This document shows, one piece after another, positions 45,108-54,969 of a stretch of 64,000 bases of DNA. The stretch is from assembly GCF_000417875.1 (NCBI RefSeq), contig NW_006920869.1:551759-615758 (forward strand), written 5' to 3'. Source of the stretch: Pseudozyma flocculosa PF-1. Its lineage: Eukaryota; Basidiomycota; Ustilaginomycetes; Ustilaginales; Ustilaginaceae. Positions within the stretch are counted from its first letter, which is position 1; every line of letters starts with the position of its first letter. The notes under the pieces were generated by a model. That model was not told where the DNA came from. It was given only the letters and a program-made list of their open reading frames with translations, and ran no database searches. The translations under genes were made by a program, and so were the position numbers.

Positions 45108-47120
45108 ATGGCACGAGGCGGAAGCAGCATTTGGGCCGACCAGCTCGGTCAGCTGCTCGGGCTAGGTGAGCTCGATGCGGCGGCAAAGGAGGTGAAGAAG
45201 CCGCGCGGGAATGGACGTCGCTGACACCCCCATCAATACTGGCCACGATGACAACCCCTCTTTCTTTCCCCGACAGACAAGGAGACTGTCACATCTCAGG
45301 TGCTGCCTTTCCTCGATTCGTTCGATGACCGCCAGGCTCTCCGATCTCATCTCGAGGGTCTGCTCGGCACGGGCGATGCCAAGTCCAAGACCTTCATCTC
45401 CAGCTTTACCGATTCGCGCTTCCCCGCCCCCGCACCCTCGCCGACTCCAGCACCCAAGCAAGCCGAAACGCGACCGCCCACCTCCTTCCCTGGCAAGCCA
45501 GCTGGCAAGGGTAAGAAGAGCCTCGGTGCTCGTGCCGGTATCGGGAAACCGCTGCCGCCAAGGCAGATCGACAACCATGACCAGAGGATGGAGGAGCTGA
45601 GCGCCGCCTTCGGAGGTATGGGCACCGTCTACATGAAGAAGAGGGAAGACGACCTGGACATGCTTGGCTACAAGGGCAAGGGCAAGGGCACCGGCAGCAA
45701 GGGCGCGTCGCCCGCCAGAACTCCCGTTTCAGAAGCGCAGACGCCATCGAAGCCAGCGACTCCCGAGCCTCCGTCGCTCAGCTCTTCCATGCGGCAGGCC
45801 GTAAAGGAAGCCACGGCTCCGCCAAAGCAATCTCCATCACAGTCGTCCACGACGGGAGCTCAGTCGCAAGGCTCGACCCTAAAGCCTCCCAAACCGATCG
45901 AGAGCCACCCGCCCACGGCTGAGATGCTCGCCATCGATGCTGTGATCCAGGAGCTGACATCCGATGACGGCGTGGGCTCCACGTCGAGAGATAAGATACG
46001 ACACAAGCGGTGCTTCTGCCAAGGTAAGACAGCGCTCGAAGATCTAGCCAGCTTGCTCGCACTTACGCTAATCTCTTGCATCTCTCTCCTCGCTCTGCCA
46101 GGCCGGGAGCACTCGCTCGCGCCAAACGTCCCCATCTGCTACTCGTGCGGCCTCGTCATCTGCTCGGCGCTTTTTCCGAGCCCCCTTTCACCGCTCTCGG
46201 GCTGCCCATCATGCGCCGCATCTCCGCTTCTATCATCGTCGGCACGCGGGGATCTGATTGCCAAGCTGGCAGCCGAGAGGGAGGAGCTGGTCGAGCAGCA
46301 GAGGATCCACATCGAGATGATGCGAGAGCAGAAGAAGCTGAACAAGGAGAAGCGCAAAGAGGAGCAATCGATGTTCCCGCAGCTCGGCGAGGCCAGCTTG
46401 TCGGCACCGTCGCCCTCGCACATCCCCGCCATCGGCAAGCACGGGGGTATGGCCCGCGCCAAGACGCTGGCTCAGGATGCACAGCGCACCGCCAAGGTGC
46501 TCAGTCTTAACATGAAGACGCACAAGCTCACTGTGCCCAAGAAACCCAAGGTCAAGGCGCCCAAGACGGAGGCTGCGGGCTCTGGTGCAGCAGCAAAGGT
46601 CGTCGAGGCTCCAGAGGAGGCAGAAACCGAGACGCCGGAAGACATCTACACCGCCCTCGATGGATCTGCCCTCGTGATCGATCCGGACGACGACGGGTTC
46701 GCGATGCACTTCCCCATGGTCAAGAGCGTCGGCGCCACCGGAACGTCCAACGGCTTCAATGGAACCCACGACTCGAAGGCTCGGGGCGGAGAGGGTGCCC
46801 TGCGCTGGTCCAACCGCACACTGCTCGAAGGCCAGAGGCTCGATCGCGATGAGTATCAAGGGGATGAACCTGCTCGCCTTCGATATATGGCGGCCGACGA
46901 GCGAGCCGCCCTCTTCCCAGATACAGGCGAGGATGGCGAAGAGGATGACAGCGGGGACCACAGCCAGGTGCCCGGCAGCGGCGGTAGCTCGACGACGACG
47001 CCCAAGGGCAAAGCAGCCGAAGCCCGTAACAAGGCGGTGCCGGGATCTGCGACGCCCGCCGCTACCAACGACGGCAACCGGAGGAAGAAGAAGAAGGGAG
47101 CCAAGGGTGGAGGGCCATGA
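45108..47120 (+). CDS. TRIP4/Rqt4-like protein with C2HC5 zinc finger
   Basis: Three exons (45108-45165, 45277-46023, 46102-47120) give 607 aa. Residues 1-60 form a short helical N-terminal domain (WADQLGQLLGL, then QVLPFLDSFDDRQALRSHLEGLLG). A low-complexity linker leads to the zf-C2HC5 domain at about residues 262-310: CFCQGREHSLAPNVPICYSCGLVIC, then GCPSC, restored across intron 2. A coiled coil follows (REELVEQQRIHIEMMREQKK), with conserved TRIP4-like segments after it and a Lys-rich tail. TRIP4 is part of the ASC-1 complex and yeast Rqt4 of the RQT complex, which splits collided ribosomes in quality control; that role is inferred here. The 58-nt first exon sits close to the promoter. Confidence 0.9.
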
Positions 47121-47481
47121 GCCATGAGCCAAGACCGTCTGCGTGCTCCATGTCCCCCTGCTGATGCCAATTTGATTGAGACCACGCTGGGTGATCGGAC
47201 CGTGCAGGCGCTGCGAGCGAAAATTTGCCCGGGGCTGCGCTGCTGGCCTGCGTCGGGCGAAATTCCACCTTTTCCTTCTCGTTCTTCTTCGCGCCGGCGC
47301 AGGCTGGCGGCGTGGCGCAGCGCGGCGCTCCTTGCCCTGGGATAAAGGCCTGGACCAGCCGTTCCCCCCTCCTCTCCACCATCACTCATCCCTTTGCATC
47401 CGTCGCATCATCCTTTGCCCGGCGCCGCTCCTTAATTTCCCCTCTCGACCTCCCGCACCGCCCCGCCACACGCTCACAAAC
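47121..47481. other. Promoter of the nucleolar FKBP gene
   Basis: Tandem spacer with CT-rich sequence before the FKBP start. A GGGATAAAGG element lies at about 47338-47347, a weak TATA-like candidate. Confidence 0.45.
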
Positions 47482-48813
47482 ATGGCTCAGCCGATTGGAT
47501 TCTTCGGCCTCCGACTGACGCCCGGCGAGGCGCACCAGATGGAGGTGACGCGCGACTTCCGCATCACGCAGGTGGCCTTCGCCGACGAGGCCAAGGACGG
47601 CGCCAAGGCGCTGGTCAAGGTGACCTACACCTCGTTCCCGGACAGCTACGACGACGAGGAGGACGAGGAGGACGACGAGAAGTCGCTGCCGGAGCCCGAG
47701 GAGAAGACCTACACCCTCTGCACGTTGGTCGCCGGCAGGACCGACCAGGAGCGTGTCGACGTGCACTTCTCCGAGGAGGAGATCGTCGGTTTCTCGGTCA
47801 CTGGCGATGTCCCCGTCGACCTCGTCGGCAACTACATCGCCCCGCCCAGCTTCTACGACCAGGAGCCCGACTCGGACGACGAGTACGACTCCGAGGACAT
47901 GGACAGCGACGAGGACGACTTTGACATGGCCGAGATGGACGAGGACGACGAGGAGGCCGAGGATGCCGACCGCTTTGAGGAGATCGTAGACTCGACCCCG
48001 GCCAAGAAGGAGGCCAAGAAAGCCATCGAGGCCGCCGCCGCCGATGCGACCGCCTCTGCCCAGAAGAAGCGCGCCGCCTCCGAGATCGACAGCCCCGTCA
48101 CGACGCTCTCCAAGAACCAGCAGAAGAGGCTCAAGAAGGCCGAGACGGCCTCGGCCGCCTCGACGCCCACCAAGAAGTCGGACGCGGCCTCTGCCGCCGC
48201 CTCGCCCGCTACCGCCTCGGCCAAGAAGGAGAAGGTCACCGAGACCAAGGCCGAGGTTACCAAGACGGCCAAGGACGGCAAGGCCAAGACCGAGACGGCC
48301 GCCAAGAAGACTGTCGAGAAGCCCTCTGGCCAGAAGGTGAATTGAGCTGCCCTGCCCTCGTCGCCTCTCCCCTTGCCTCGCTCTGCGCCCTTATTCTGCA
48401 TGCCCCCTGTCCCCACCTCCCTTGACACTGACACCTCGCGCTCCCCCATCTCATTTCGCTCGGCTCCTCGGCAGCTCTCCAAGACCAAGCTCCCCTCTGG
48501 CCTGGTCATTGAGGAGAAGAAGGCGGGTGAGGGACCGCAGGCCAAGGCCGGCATGAAGGTGGGCATGCGCTACGTGGGCAAGCTCGAGAACGGCAAGGTG
48601 TTTGACCAGTGCGTCAAGGGCAAGCCCTTTTCGTTCAAGCTGGGCCGCGGCGAGGTCATCAAGGGCTGGGACGAGGGCGTCAAGGGCATGCAGGTCGGCT
48701 CCGAACGCCGCCTCACCTGCCCGCCCAAGCTCGCCTACGGCAACCAGAAGATCCCCGGCATCCCCCCCAACTCGACCCTCATCTTTGACGTCAAGCTCGT
48801 CGAGATGAAGTAG
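47482..48813 (+). CDS. Nucleolar FKBP-type peptidyl-prolyl isomerase (Fpr3/Fpr4-like)
   Basis: Two exons (47482-48336, 48475-48813) give 397 aa. The N-terminal nucleoplasmin-like domain (residues about 1-115, [20 protein letters not shown]) is followed by acidic tracts at about 60-75 and 130-165, then a Lys/Ala-rich basic segment. The C-terminal FKBP domain (residues about 290-397) contains [60 protein letters not shown], with the usual rapamycin/FK506-pocket residues. Fpr3/Fpr4 act as histone chaperones and proline isomerases in the nucleolus. The intron has a GTGAAT donor. Without splicing, translation stops two codons later, just before the catalytic domain, so retention would give a chaperone-only protein. 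Confidence 0.93.
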
Positions 48814-49003
48814 TCGAGCTAGACCGCAGACGATGGCCCTAGCCGTTCTCCCTTCCCCTCGTCATCTATCACGCTACCCCTCAGCCTCGACTCTTTTGCT
48901 CCATAGTCATATCAGCATGCTTCCCATCCGAACCCTCCATGCCGTTCCCGTCAGCGTCGCACGCGCAACAACATCGAAGCTGCGAGGAGATCGTTTGCTG
49001 ATG

Positions 49004-49030
49004 TGTTAATTGGCTCAGCACGGCCAGGTA
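49004..49030 (+). repeat. 27-bp direct repeat, copy 1
   Basis: Starts TGTTAATTGGCTCAGC and ends GGCCAGGTA. It matches copy 2 at 24 of 27 positions by eye. Confidence 0.8.
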
Positions 49031-49193
49031 CGATGGCTCTCCTTGTCTAATTGTACAGATGAGGTGGGACAGGGCGGCGAGAGCGACGTGGTAGTACAGG
49101 GGCAAGCAAACGACGGAAGATGGAACGATGCTACGAGGGGGAGCGGAACCGGGACCGGGAAGAGGAGAGGAGGGGCGGGGCGGATCGCTGAAG

Positions 49194-49220
49194 TGTTAAA
49201 TGGCTCAGCGCGGCCTGGTA
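49194..49220 (+). repeat. 27-bp direct repeat, copy 2
   Basis: Starts TGTTAAATGGCTCAGC and ends GGCCTGGTA. It is spaced exactly 190 bp from copy 1 in the convergent 3' region. Confidence 0.8.
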
Positions 49221-49508
49221 TTACACGGAAAAGACTTGCTGCGGTTTGCGGTTGCTGTCTGCAAAGGGAGAGGGAGAGAGAGAGAGAAATGCTGGGAGGC
49301 GGAGCGCATGGTGCGCCGGGTATGTTGTGTGGAATGTGCCGCATCCAGTGTTAAGGGCAGGATGCCGTGCCGTATCGTTCCCTTGTCGTTTGTTGTGCCT
49401 TTTGAAAAAATAGAGTCGAGGGATCAGGAAGCAGAGACTGGAGCGAGGCCCGTTGTTGGCGGACAGGGCGGACTGAACGCCTACAGTGTCGGGCGCCGAT
49501 TGGTCGCC

Positions 49509-51509
49509 TCAACGCTTGAGGCCGATGCGGTGGAGAATCTCGCTGCGAACCAGCTCCTTCTCGCGGGCCGCACCGCCGCCCATGACGCTGGCGTTTTCGA
49601 CGGCCCGTCGGACGAGGTAGGGCATGACCAGCTTCAGCGGGCCGTAGGGCACGTACTTGAGCACGATATGGGGGCCGGCGCCTCCCGAGTCGGGGTCGAA
49701 GGCGGCCTGCATCCGCGCCGTCAGTGCCGAAGCCATGCCGTACAGCTGGGCAAAGAAGATGCGGCCACGAATCGACTCCTGGAGCTGCAGGTTGACCAGC
49801 GGCAAGGGCTCTCCGCTGCTCTCGGCGGCGGCGGCGAGACTAGCGTCGGGCTTGGCCATGCCGAGCTCGACCATCTTGCGCGTCACCTTGAGCGCCGACT
49901 GGGTGTTGTGGCTGGCAAAGATGACGGCGAGCCGGGGCGCGGCGCCGCTCTGCTTGCCCTTTTCGATGTCGCGGTGGATCTCCTCGGCGAGCCGGACGGC
50001 GCATCCGTCAAAGCACCGGTCGGTGAGGTCCTTGGTCGGCCAGACGGGGCTCTTCCAGCCCACGTACTCGGGCGGCGCGGCCTTGCTCTTGGTGGCGACG
50101 GGCACGGGCGGCGTGTCGACGCTCTTGTTGGACCAGGTGGCGTTCTCGATGTCCATGTACGCGCCGCGGACCAGCTTGACGCCGAGCGTATAGCCGTTGA
50201 GCCGGGCGCGCTCGAGCGATGCGGCGAGGTGGGAGGGGGTGCGTCGGAGGTAGGCCTGGAAGGTATTGTAGATGAGCGGGCCAGTGACGCGGTTGGCCGC
50301 TGAGGCGCCGTCCTTTGGCTTGCCAACGGGGCGGTTGAACTCGGCGGCGATGGCCTCATACATGGCATCAATGGCCGGCTGGTACCAGCTGTACTCGGCA
50401 TCGACGGCGATGCGGACGTTGCCGTGCTTCTGCGCTCGCAGGGCCACCTCGCGCAGAGCCTGCCAGAGCTCCTTGAGGGCCTCGACGTCCTCGGGCTTCA
50501 GCGCAGCGACCGGAATTGCCAGGGCGCCGCAGGGTCCGGAGGCGTTGATCGACGCTGGCGGCGAAGGCTCCGGAGGCGAGCTGAACCACTCTCGCGGGAC
50601 AATGGCCGCCGAGGCTCGCTCCAGGACGGACGAGTCGTACAGCAGGCCAGAGAGCTTGATGGCAACAAAGGTGCTGCCTGATCGGTCCGGACGAGCGGCC
50701 AGCTGCTTGGCCTCGGCCTCATCGGCGGCGCCAAAGGTCGAAGGCAGAGCGGAGAAATCCGCGGCCACGTCGACGCTGTGCAGCAGCTCGTCGACAAACG
50801 GCCGGTGGATGGCCGAACTGCGGCCGGTGCCGGCCTTGCCCGATGTCGACGACGAGTGGTCGTCGCCGTTGCCCTGCGCGCCGTCCTTTGTGACCTCGAC
50901 AGAATAGACGAGGAGCGAGCCCAGACCATCCCTCGAGAGGTCAGAGAGGACGGGGAGCGAGCCCTCTGCCGAGTCGTCGCTCACAAAGCACCGGAAAAAA
51001 GTGCGTCGAGCGAACCACTCGGTGATGGGCCATACAAAGGGCAGGCTGGTGCTGGCGCTCCAGTCGATGAGGGCCGGCCCAGCGTTGACGATCCAGGGAA
51101 ACGAGCAGATGGTGAAGACGACGTAGCTGTTGATCAGCCTTGAGAGCGAGTGGTTGCGCAGCGGCCGGTGGGGCTGGTAGGACTCGTCCTCGCGAGCGAC
51201 CTCTTGAGCGTGCGACTCGGCGATGCGGGTTGCGCTGTCGTCGAGGAAGAGGACGCCTCGGCCCTCGCGGGCGAGGAGCGTGTCGATCGCCAGCAGCGCA
51301 AGTGAGACGCTGCCTACCGTCGTGCCATAGCGAAGCAGGTTGTGGGTGCGCGTCGAGCCGGCGCCGCCGCTGCTGCCGCTGCTGCTGGACCGCGCCGACG
51401 AGGAAAGGGCGCGGCTAGGCAGGCGACTGCCAAGGCGCATGCATTGCCTTGGTGACTGGCGGAAAGCGAGAGACAATGGAAGCCGGGATGCTGCGTAAGG
51501 ACTGGCCAT
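49509..51509 (-). CDS. PUT1: Mitochondrial proline dehydrogenase
   Basis: An intron-free frame of 666 aa from ATG 51509. The N-terminus is a basic presequence (MASPYAASRLPLSLAFRQSP) followed by a hydrophobic segment near residue 65 that may anchor to the inner membrane. The FAD-binding barrel shows VAIKLSGLLYD, VRIAVDAEYSWYQPA, YNTFQAYLRRTP, LGVKLVRGAYMDIE, FASHNTQSALKVTRKM, GRIFFAQLYGMAS and YVPYGPLKLVMPYLVRRAVENA, all typical of PRODH. The enzyme oxidises proline to pyrroline-5-carboxylate and feeds electrons to quinone. It is longer than yeast Put1 because of Ser-rich loops near 240-260 and 330. A second in-frame ATG at 51635 would add 42 residues; the shorter form has the better presequence. 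Confidence 0.95.
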   Translation of the reverse strand: MASPYAASRLPLSLAFRQSPRQCMRLGSRLPSRALSSSARSSSSGSSGGAGSTRTHNLLRYGTTVGSVSLALLAIDTLLAREGRGVLFLDDSATRIAESHAQEVAREDESYQPHRPLRNHSLSRLINSYVVFTICSFPWIVNAGPALIDWSASTSLPFVWPITEWFARRTFFRCFVSDDSAEGSLPVLSDLSRDGLGSLLVYSVEVTKDGAQGNGDDHSSSTSGKAGTGRSSAIHRPFVDELLHSVDVAADFSALPSTFGAADEAEAKQLAARPDRSGSTFVAIKLSGLLYDSSVLERASAAIVPREWFSSPPEPSPPASINASGPCGALAIPVAALKPEDVEALKELWQALREVALRAQKHGNVRIAVDAEYSWYQPAIDAMYEAIAAEFNRPVGKPKDGASAANRVTGPLIYNTFQAYLRRTPSHLAASLERARLNGYTLGVKLVRGAYMDIENATWSNKSVDTPPVPVATKSKAAPPEYVGWKSPVWPTKDLTDRCFDGCAVRLAEEIHRDIEKGKQSGAAPRLAVIFASHNTQSALKVTRKMVELGMAKPDASLAAAAESSGEPLPLVNLQLQESIRGRIFFAQLYGMASALTARMQAAFDPDSGGAGPHIVLKYVPYGPLKLVMPYLVRRAVENASVMGGGAAREKELVRSEILHRIGLKR

Positions 51510-52301
51510 ATCGATACTGCTGCTGCTGTTGCGATTGTGGTTGAATGAGGGACGGGTGGAAGAGCAAGGCCGTCGTTTCGATGACAACCGAGTGAGCAGG
51601 GCGACGAGATGGGAGAGGGAAACAGACGTCTGCATAGACTCACCTGGAGGCGGGGCTCCTCGATTGAGGGGAAGATGGTGGGCGACGACAAAGAGGGGCC
51701 GAGCCAGGCCGACGACGCCGGGACGTGAGAGCAAGCCCTTTGAGCGCTGCTCGGAGGAACATCGGCCATCGTAGAGGCAGGCAGGCAGGCAGACCAGCAA
51801 GGCTTAGGGAGCGGGTCGGGCCGTCCCGCCTCTGCGGCCATGCTCCGGCGCCATGCATGTGCCAGGCCTACCAGGCCGCCAGAACATCGCCCGGCTGCGA
51901 GTCACGCGGGCGGGACGGGGCCGCGGGTGATTTGTTCGGCTTCGTCTTCGGCCTCGGCTTTTCCCCGAAGTGGGCGAGGCAGAGGATTGCGCGGCGAAAA
52001 CGACGAGCGGGCTCGGGGAAAAGTAGAGCTGCAGACCGCGTGAGTCGAACGACGACCTTTGGCTCTGATCCCTCATCCGGGTCTGTCTCCCGGCCGAAAG
52101 TTGATGTGGAGGTCTAGGAAGCCGGGCAGGTTGTGCGGGCTGTCAGCACGCGAAGAACTTGGTTGATTTGGTCTGGTCTGCGCTGCCTCTTGGCCGCCTC
52201 GCTTCCCTTTGTCCATCTTCGTTCTCGTCGTCGCCTCGACCCTGGTCAGCACACCTCGTTCGGCACACCATGGCGGCCGTATCCGACACTTGAAAACTGC
52301 C
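51510..52301. other. Divergent promoter of PUT1 and the RNase III-like gene
   Basis: It holds the upstream regions of two predicted mitochondrial proteins. A short GGCA run lies at about 51777-51792. I see no TATA box. Confidence 0.5.
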
Positions 52302-54611
52302 ATGCTCAAAGGACCCCCCTCCATGTCGACCGTGAGCAGGGCGCTCGTGGCAAGGCCGGCTCGAGCCTGGCTTGCCCCTCTGGTCCGACATGGCTCGACG
52401 GCCGGCTACTTGGCACACGCTGCGGCCACCTACTCGATCGCCTATCCATCTTCGAGGTCAGTGCACACCACAGGGGCGAGGCGAGACCATGCCGGCAGCA
52501 AACACACCTCAAAGCGCCCCACCCGCGTCAAAGACACCAAGCACAAGCACAAGCACAAGCCTAAGCACTCGGACCGCACGCATCGCACCACGTCCCAGAG
52601 CCGTCGAGACCGGACCACCGCCAAGCGCGTCCTTCTTAGCGAGCGCATGCAGAAAGAAGCACGCACCGTCCTAAGGCGGATCGATCGCGATGCCGACCGA
52701 GCAGCAGAGTTGCAACAGATACCCACAGAATCCGTCTTCAAGAGATCCTCCGCCACCAGAGTCAAGGATTTTCTCGCCGCCCGAAGCCAGCGTAAGCGCG
52801 GGTCGGGGTTCGGCAACTCAGCACAGAAGACGACAAACGATGAGGGCAAAGCTCAGTCTTCAACGTCAGCGCCCTCAGCATCACTGGCGCCAGACTCGCA
52901 GCAGACGGCAGCAGCGGCTTCGACGCGCTCCCCCCCGACAGCGACACAGGCGCAACCACAAGTGACCGACAACCCGGCGTCTCAGATGGGAGCCACACAG
53001 CCCAACACGAGTATCAGCGGCGCCTTGGGGCGGATCTTTGCTGCTGCAAAGGAGAGGCTGGCGGGAGCACTGCTGGGTGGACAGATGCCAACGCCGCTGA
53101 CGCCCCCACCGGAGGCGGAATCTACGCCGGCACAGATCGAAAAGGCGCGGCAAGAAGCCGAAGCGGCCGCGTTTGCTGCTTTGTCCAAGACCGAGCGCCT
53201 CGAGTCGCAGGCGCGCATCATCACGCAGGCCATTCGACGAGCGCGCGAGAGGGGCAGCGCCGAGGACGAAGAGACCTTCTTCCACCCTTTCCCAGACGCC
53301 AGCGCGCCCGCCGACTTCGAGGGCCAGGACTACATCTGGCTCTCACTCGGTCCCGACCCAGAAAACTGGGCGCGCAACGTGCCACCTGTTAAGGATCGCT
53401 GGCTCGAGACGCTCAGCCTCGGCCTGACCAAGAGCATCGTGGTGGACAAGGAGGGCGAAGAGGCGTACGAGGACGACTTCCTCGACAGCCTGGTCGACGA
53501 CTACGACCTCGAGGACCACGAGCGCCTCGAGCAGCTCGGAGACTCGATCGTCAACATGAGCGCCCGCCTGCTCGCCTACCAAAACTACCCAGACGTCAAC
53601 GAGGGGACGCTGACGAGGCTGAGCAACTACCCAACGCAGAACAACATCCTCGGCATCCTCTTCCGCGAGTCGGGGCTTGCTCAGAGGCGCCATGCGTTGA
53701 AAAACGAGCTCAAACAGCTGACGCAGGGAACAGCCGCGGCCACGACAGACGCCGACTCCTCTGTCGATGACGGACCTCGCCGGCCCGTCGCAGAGGACCC
53801 TCACCGCGTCACCATCCAGAAGCTCGACGACACGGTCGATAACAGCATCACGCGCGGCCTGGTCAAGAAGGACGCCGATGTCTTTGAGGCCTACGTGGCG
53901 GCCATCTTTCTCTCGCATGATTGCGACTTCAAGCTGGTTCACGACTGGCTCTCGGAGCTGTTCCGCCCGTTCCAGGAGCAGGCCTTCCGCTTCATGGTGC
54001 AGCGCAGCGAGAGCATCGCCCGCCTCAACCAGGCCATCGCAGACCGGGCCGCCGCATCACCGGGCCTCGAGGTCGCCGATACCGGCGGACAGGAGCAGGA
54101 GCAGCATCTGCCACCGTCGCGCAACGGCCGCTTCGGCCTAAAGGGCATCTACGCCGCCTCGATGGACCCGACCATGACTTTTGGCACAGTCAAGGCGAGC
54201 TACAACGTACCCACGTTCAAGCCCGTTGCGGGCCTCGGCAGCACGGGTCGCAGCGGTTCGGCGCAGGACAGCGGGAGCGGCTTCATCACCGACGAGTTCC
54301 TCACGGTGGCGGCGCGGGCCCGTCGGCTGAGAGAAGAGCGTCTGACCGAGGAGGCGCGGCTGCGCGACGAGGAAGAGCTGATGAAGCAGGGCTGGTTTAA
54401 GCGGGGATTCCTCAACCTGCGGCAGGGCTTCAACAAGCTCGTGCTGGGTCAGGAAGAGGAGAGGCGGAGCAAGGAAGAGGTCCTCGCGCAGGCCAGGACC
54501 ATCTACGGCAGGGGTTCGACGGGACGCGAGGCGCTGCGGATCGCGGCTACCGAGCAGGAGAAGAAGGCCGCGGCCAAGAAGAAGAAGGCGGCCGCCAGGG
54601 TGCAGCGGTAG
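52302..54611 (+). CDS. Mitochondrial RNase III-domain protein
   Basis: An intron-free frame of 769 aa from the first in-frame ATG (52302; MLKGPPSMSTVSRALVARPARAWL), with an alternative at 52323. The N-terminus is a basic presequence. Residues about 70-340 are low-complexity, starting with a Lys/His run (KHKHKHKPKH). The RNase III domain follows: RWLETLSLGLTKSI, EDHERLEQLGDSIVNMSARL (the signature helix), then a loop insertion, then KKDADVFEAYVAAIFLSHD. The acids equivalent to E. coli Glu38, Glu41, Asp45, Asp114 and Glu117 are all present, unlike in the inactive ribosomal relatives such as mL44. The C-terminus is a charged coiled coil, and no clear dsRBD is seen. Either a mitoribosomal protein or an active mitochondrial RNA-processing enzyme is possible. 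Confidence 0.8.
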   Translation: MLKGPPSMSTVSRALVARPARAWLAPLVRHGSTAGYLAHAAATYSIAYPSSRSVHTTGARRDHAGSKHTSKRPTRVKDTKHKHKHKPKHSDRTHRTTSQSRRDRTTAKRVLLSERMQKEARTVLRRIDRDADRAAELQQIPTESVFKRSSATRVKDFLAARSQRKRGSGFGNSAQKTTNDEGKAQSSTSAPSASLAPDSQQTAAAASTRSPPTATQAQPQVTDNPASQMGATQPNTSISGALGRIFAAAKERLAGALLGGQMPTPLTPPPEAESTPAQIEKARQEAEAAAFAALSKTERLESQARIITQAIRRARERGSAEDEETFFHPFPDASAPADFEGQDYIWLSLGPDPENWARNVPPVKDRWLETLSLGLTKSIVVDKEGEEAYEDDFLDSLVDDYDLEDHERLEQLGDSIVNMSARLLAYQNYPDVNEGTLTRLSNYPTQNNILGILFRESGLAQRRHALKNELKQLTQGTAAATTDADSSVDDGPRRPVAEDPHRVTIQKLDDTVDNSITRGLVKKDADVFEAYVAAIFLSHDCDFKLVHDWLSELFRPFQEQAFRFMVQRSESIARLNQAIADRAAASPGLEVADTGGQEQEQHLPPSRNGRFGLKGIYAASMDPTMTFGTVKASYNVPTFKPVAGLGSTGRSGSAQDSGSGFITDEFLTVAARARRLREERLTEEARLRDEEELMKQGWFKRGFLNLRQGFNKLVLGQEEERRSKEEVLAQARTIYGRGSTGREALRIAATEQEKKAAAKKKKAAARVQR

Positions 54612-54969
54612 CCGGCGTGCGAGCAGAGAGGAAGGGCCTTGTTGTCGTTGTGATCCTTTCATAGATATGCAACCACCTAGACGATGCATCCAAGTCCGAG
54701 TTGTGATCCTTGAACCTGCTCCCGCAGAACCATGCCCGATGCGGATTCTCGTGTAGTCGGCCACCTCCGATCCTGCCGAGGCCGAATTCGGAGGCGCTTC
54801 CGACCCTGCACCTTTTCCTCCTACCTCCACTGGACCGCCGCTCGCTCCCTCTTGCACGCTGCTCTGTTCCAGCAATCCCGCTATCCTCTTGTTCAATCCC
54901 CCTTCGACGTCGGATCTACGCCGTGGCTGCCTGATACATGGCAGCAGCCTCCGTGCCTTGCCATCGAGG
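54612..54969. other. Promoter of the quinate-cluster regulator
   Basis: It holds one perfect CCGAATTCGG palindrome, nearby CCGA/TCGG half-sites, and a long CT-rich leader before the start. Confidence 0.6.
54782..54791. promoter_or_regulatory. CCGAATTCGG palindrome, upstream of the cluster regulator
   Basis: A perfect 10-bp palindrome, CCG-N4-CGG with an AATT core, 179 bp upstream of the regulator ATG. CCG/CGG triplet pairs are the usual contacts of Zn2Cys6 factors, so autoregulation is inferred. Confidence 0.65.

Larger units (their letters stand above)
48814..49508. other. Convergent spacer with an imperfect direct repeat
   Basis: It lies between the FKBP and proline dehydrogenase 3' ends. 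It carries two 27-bp near-copies 190 bp apart and a GA-rich run at about 49268-49288. No gene seen. Confidence 0.5.
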
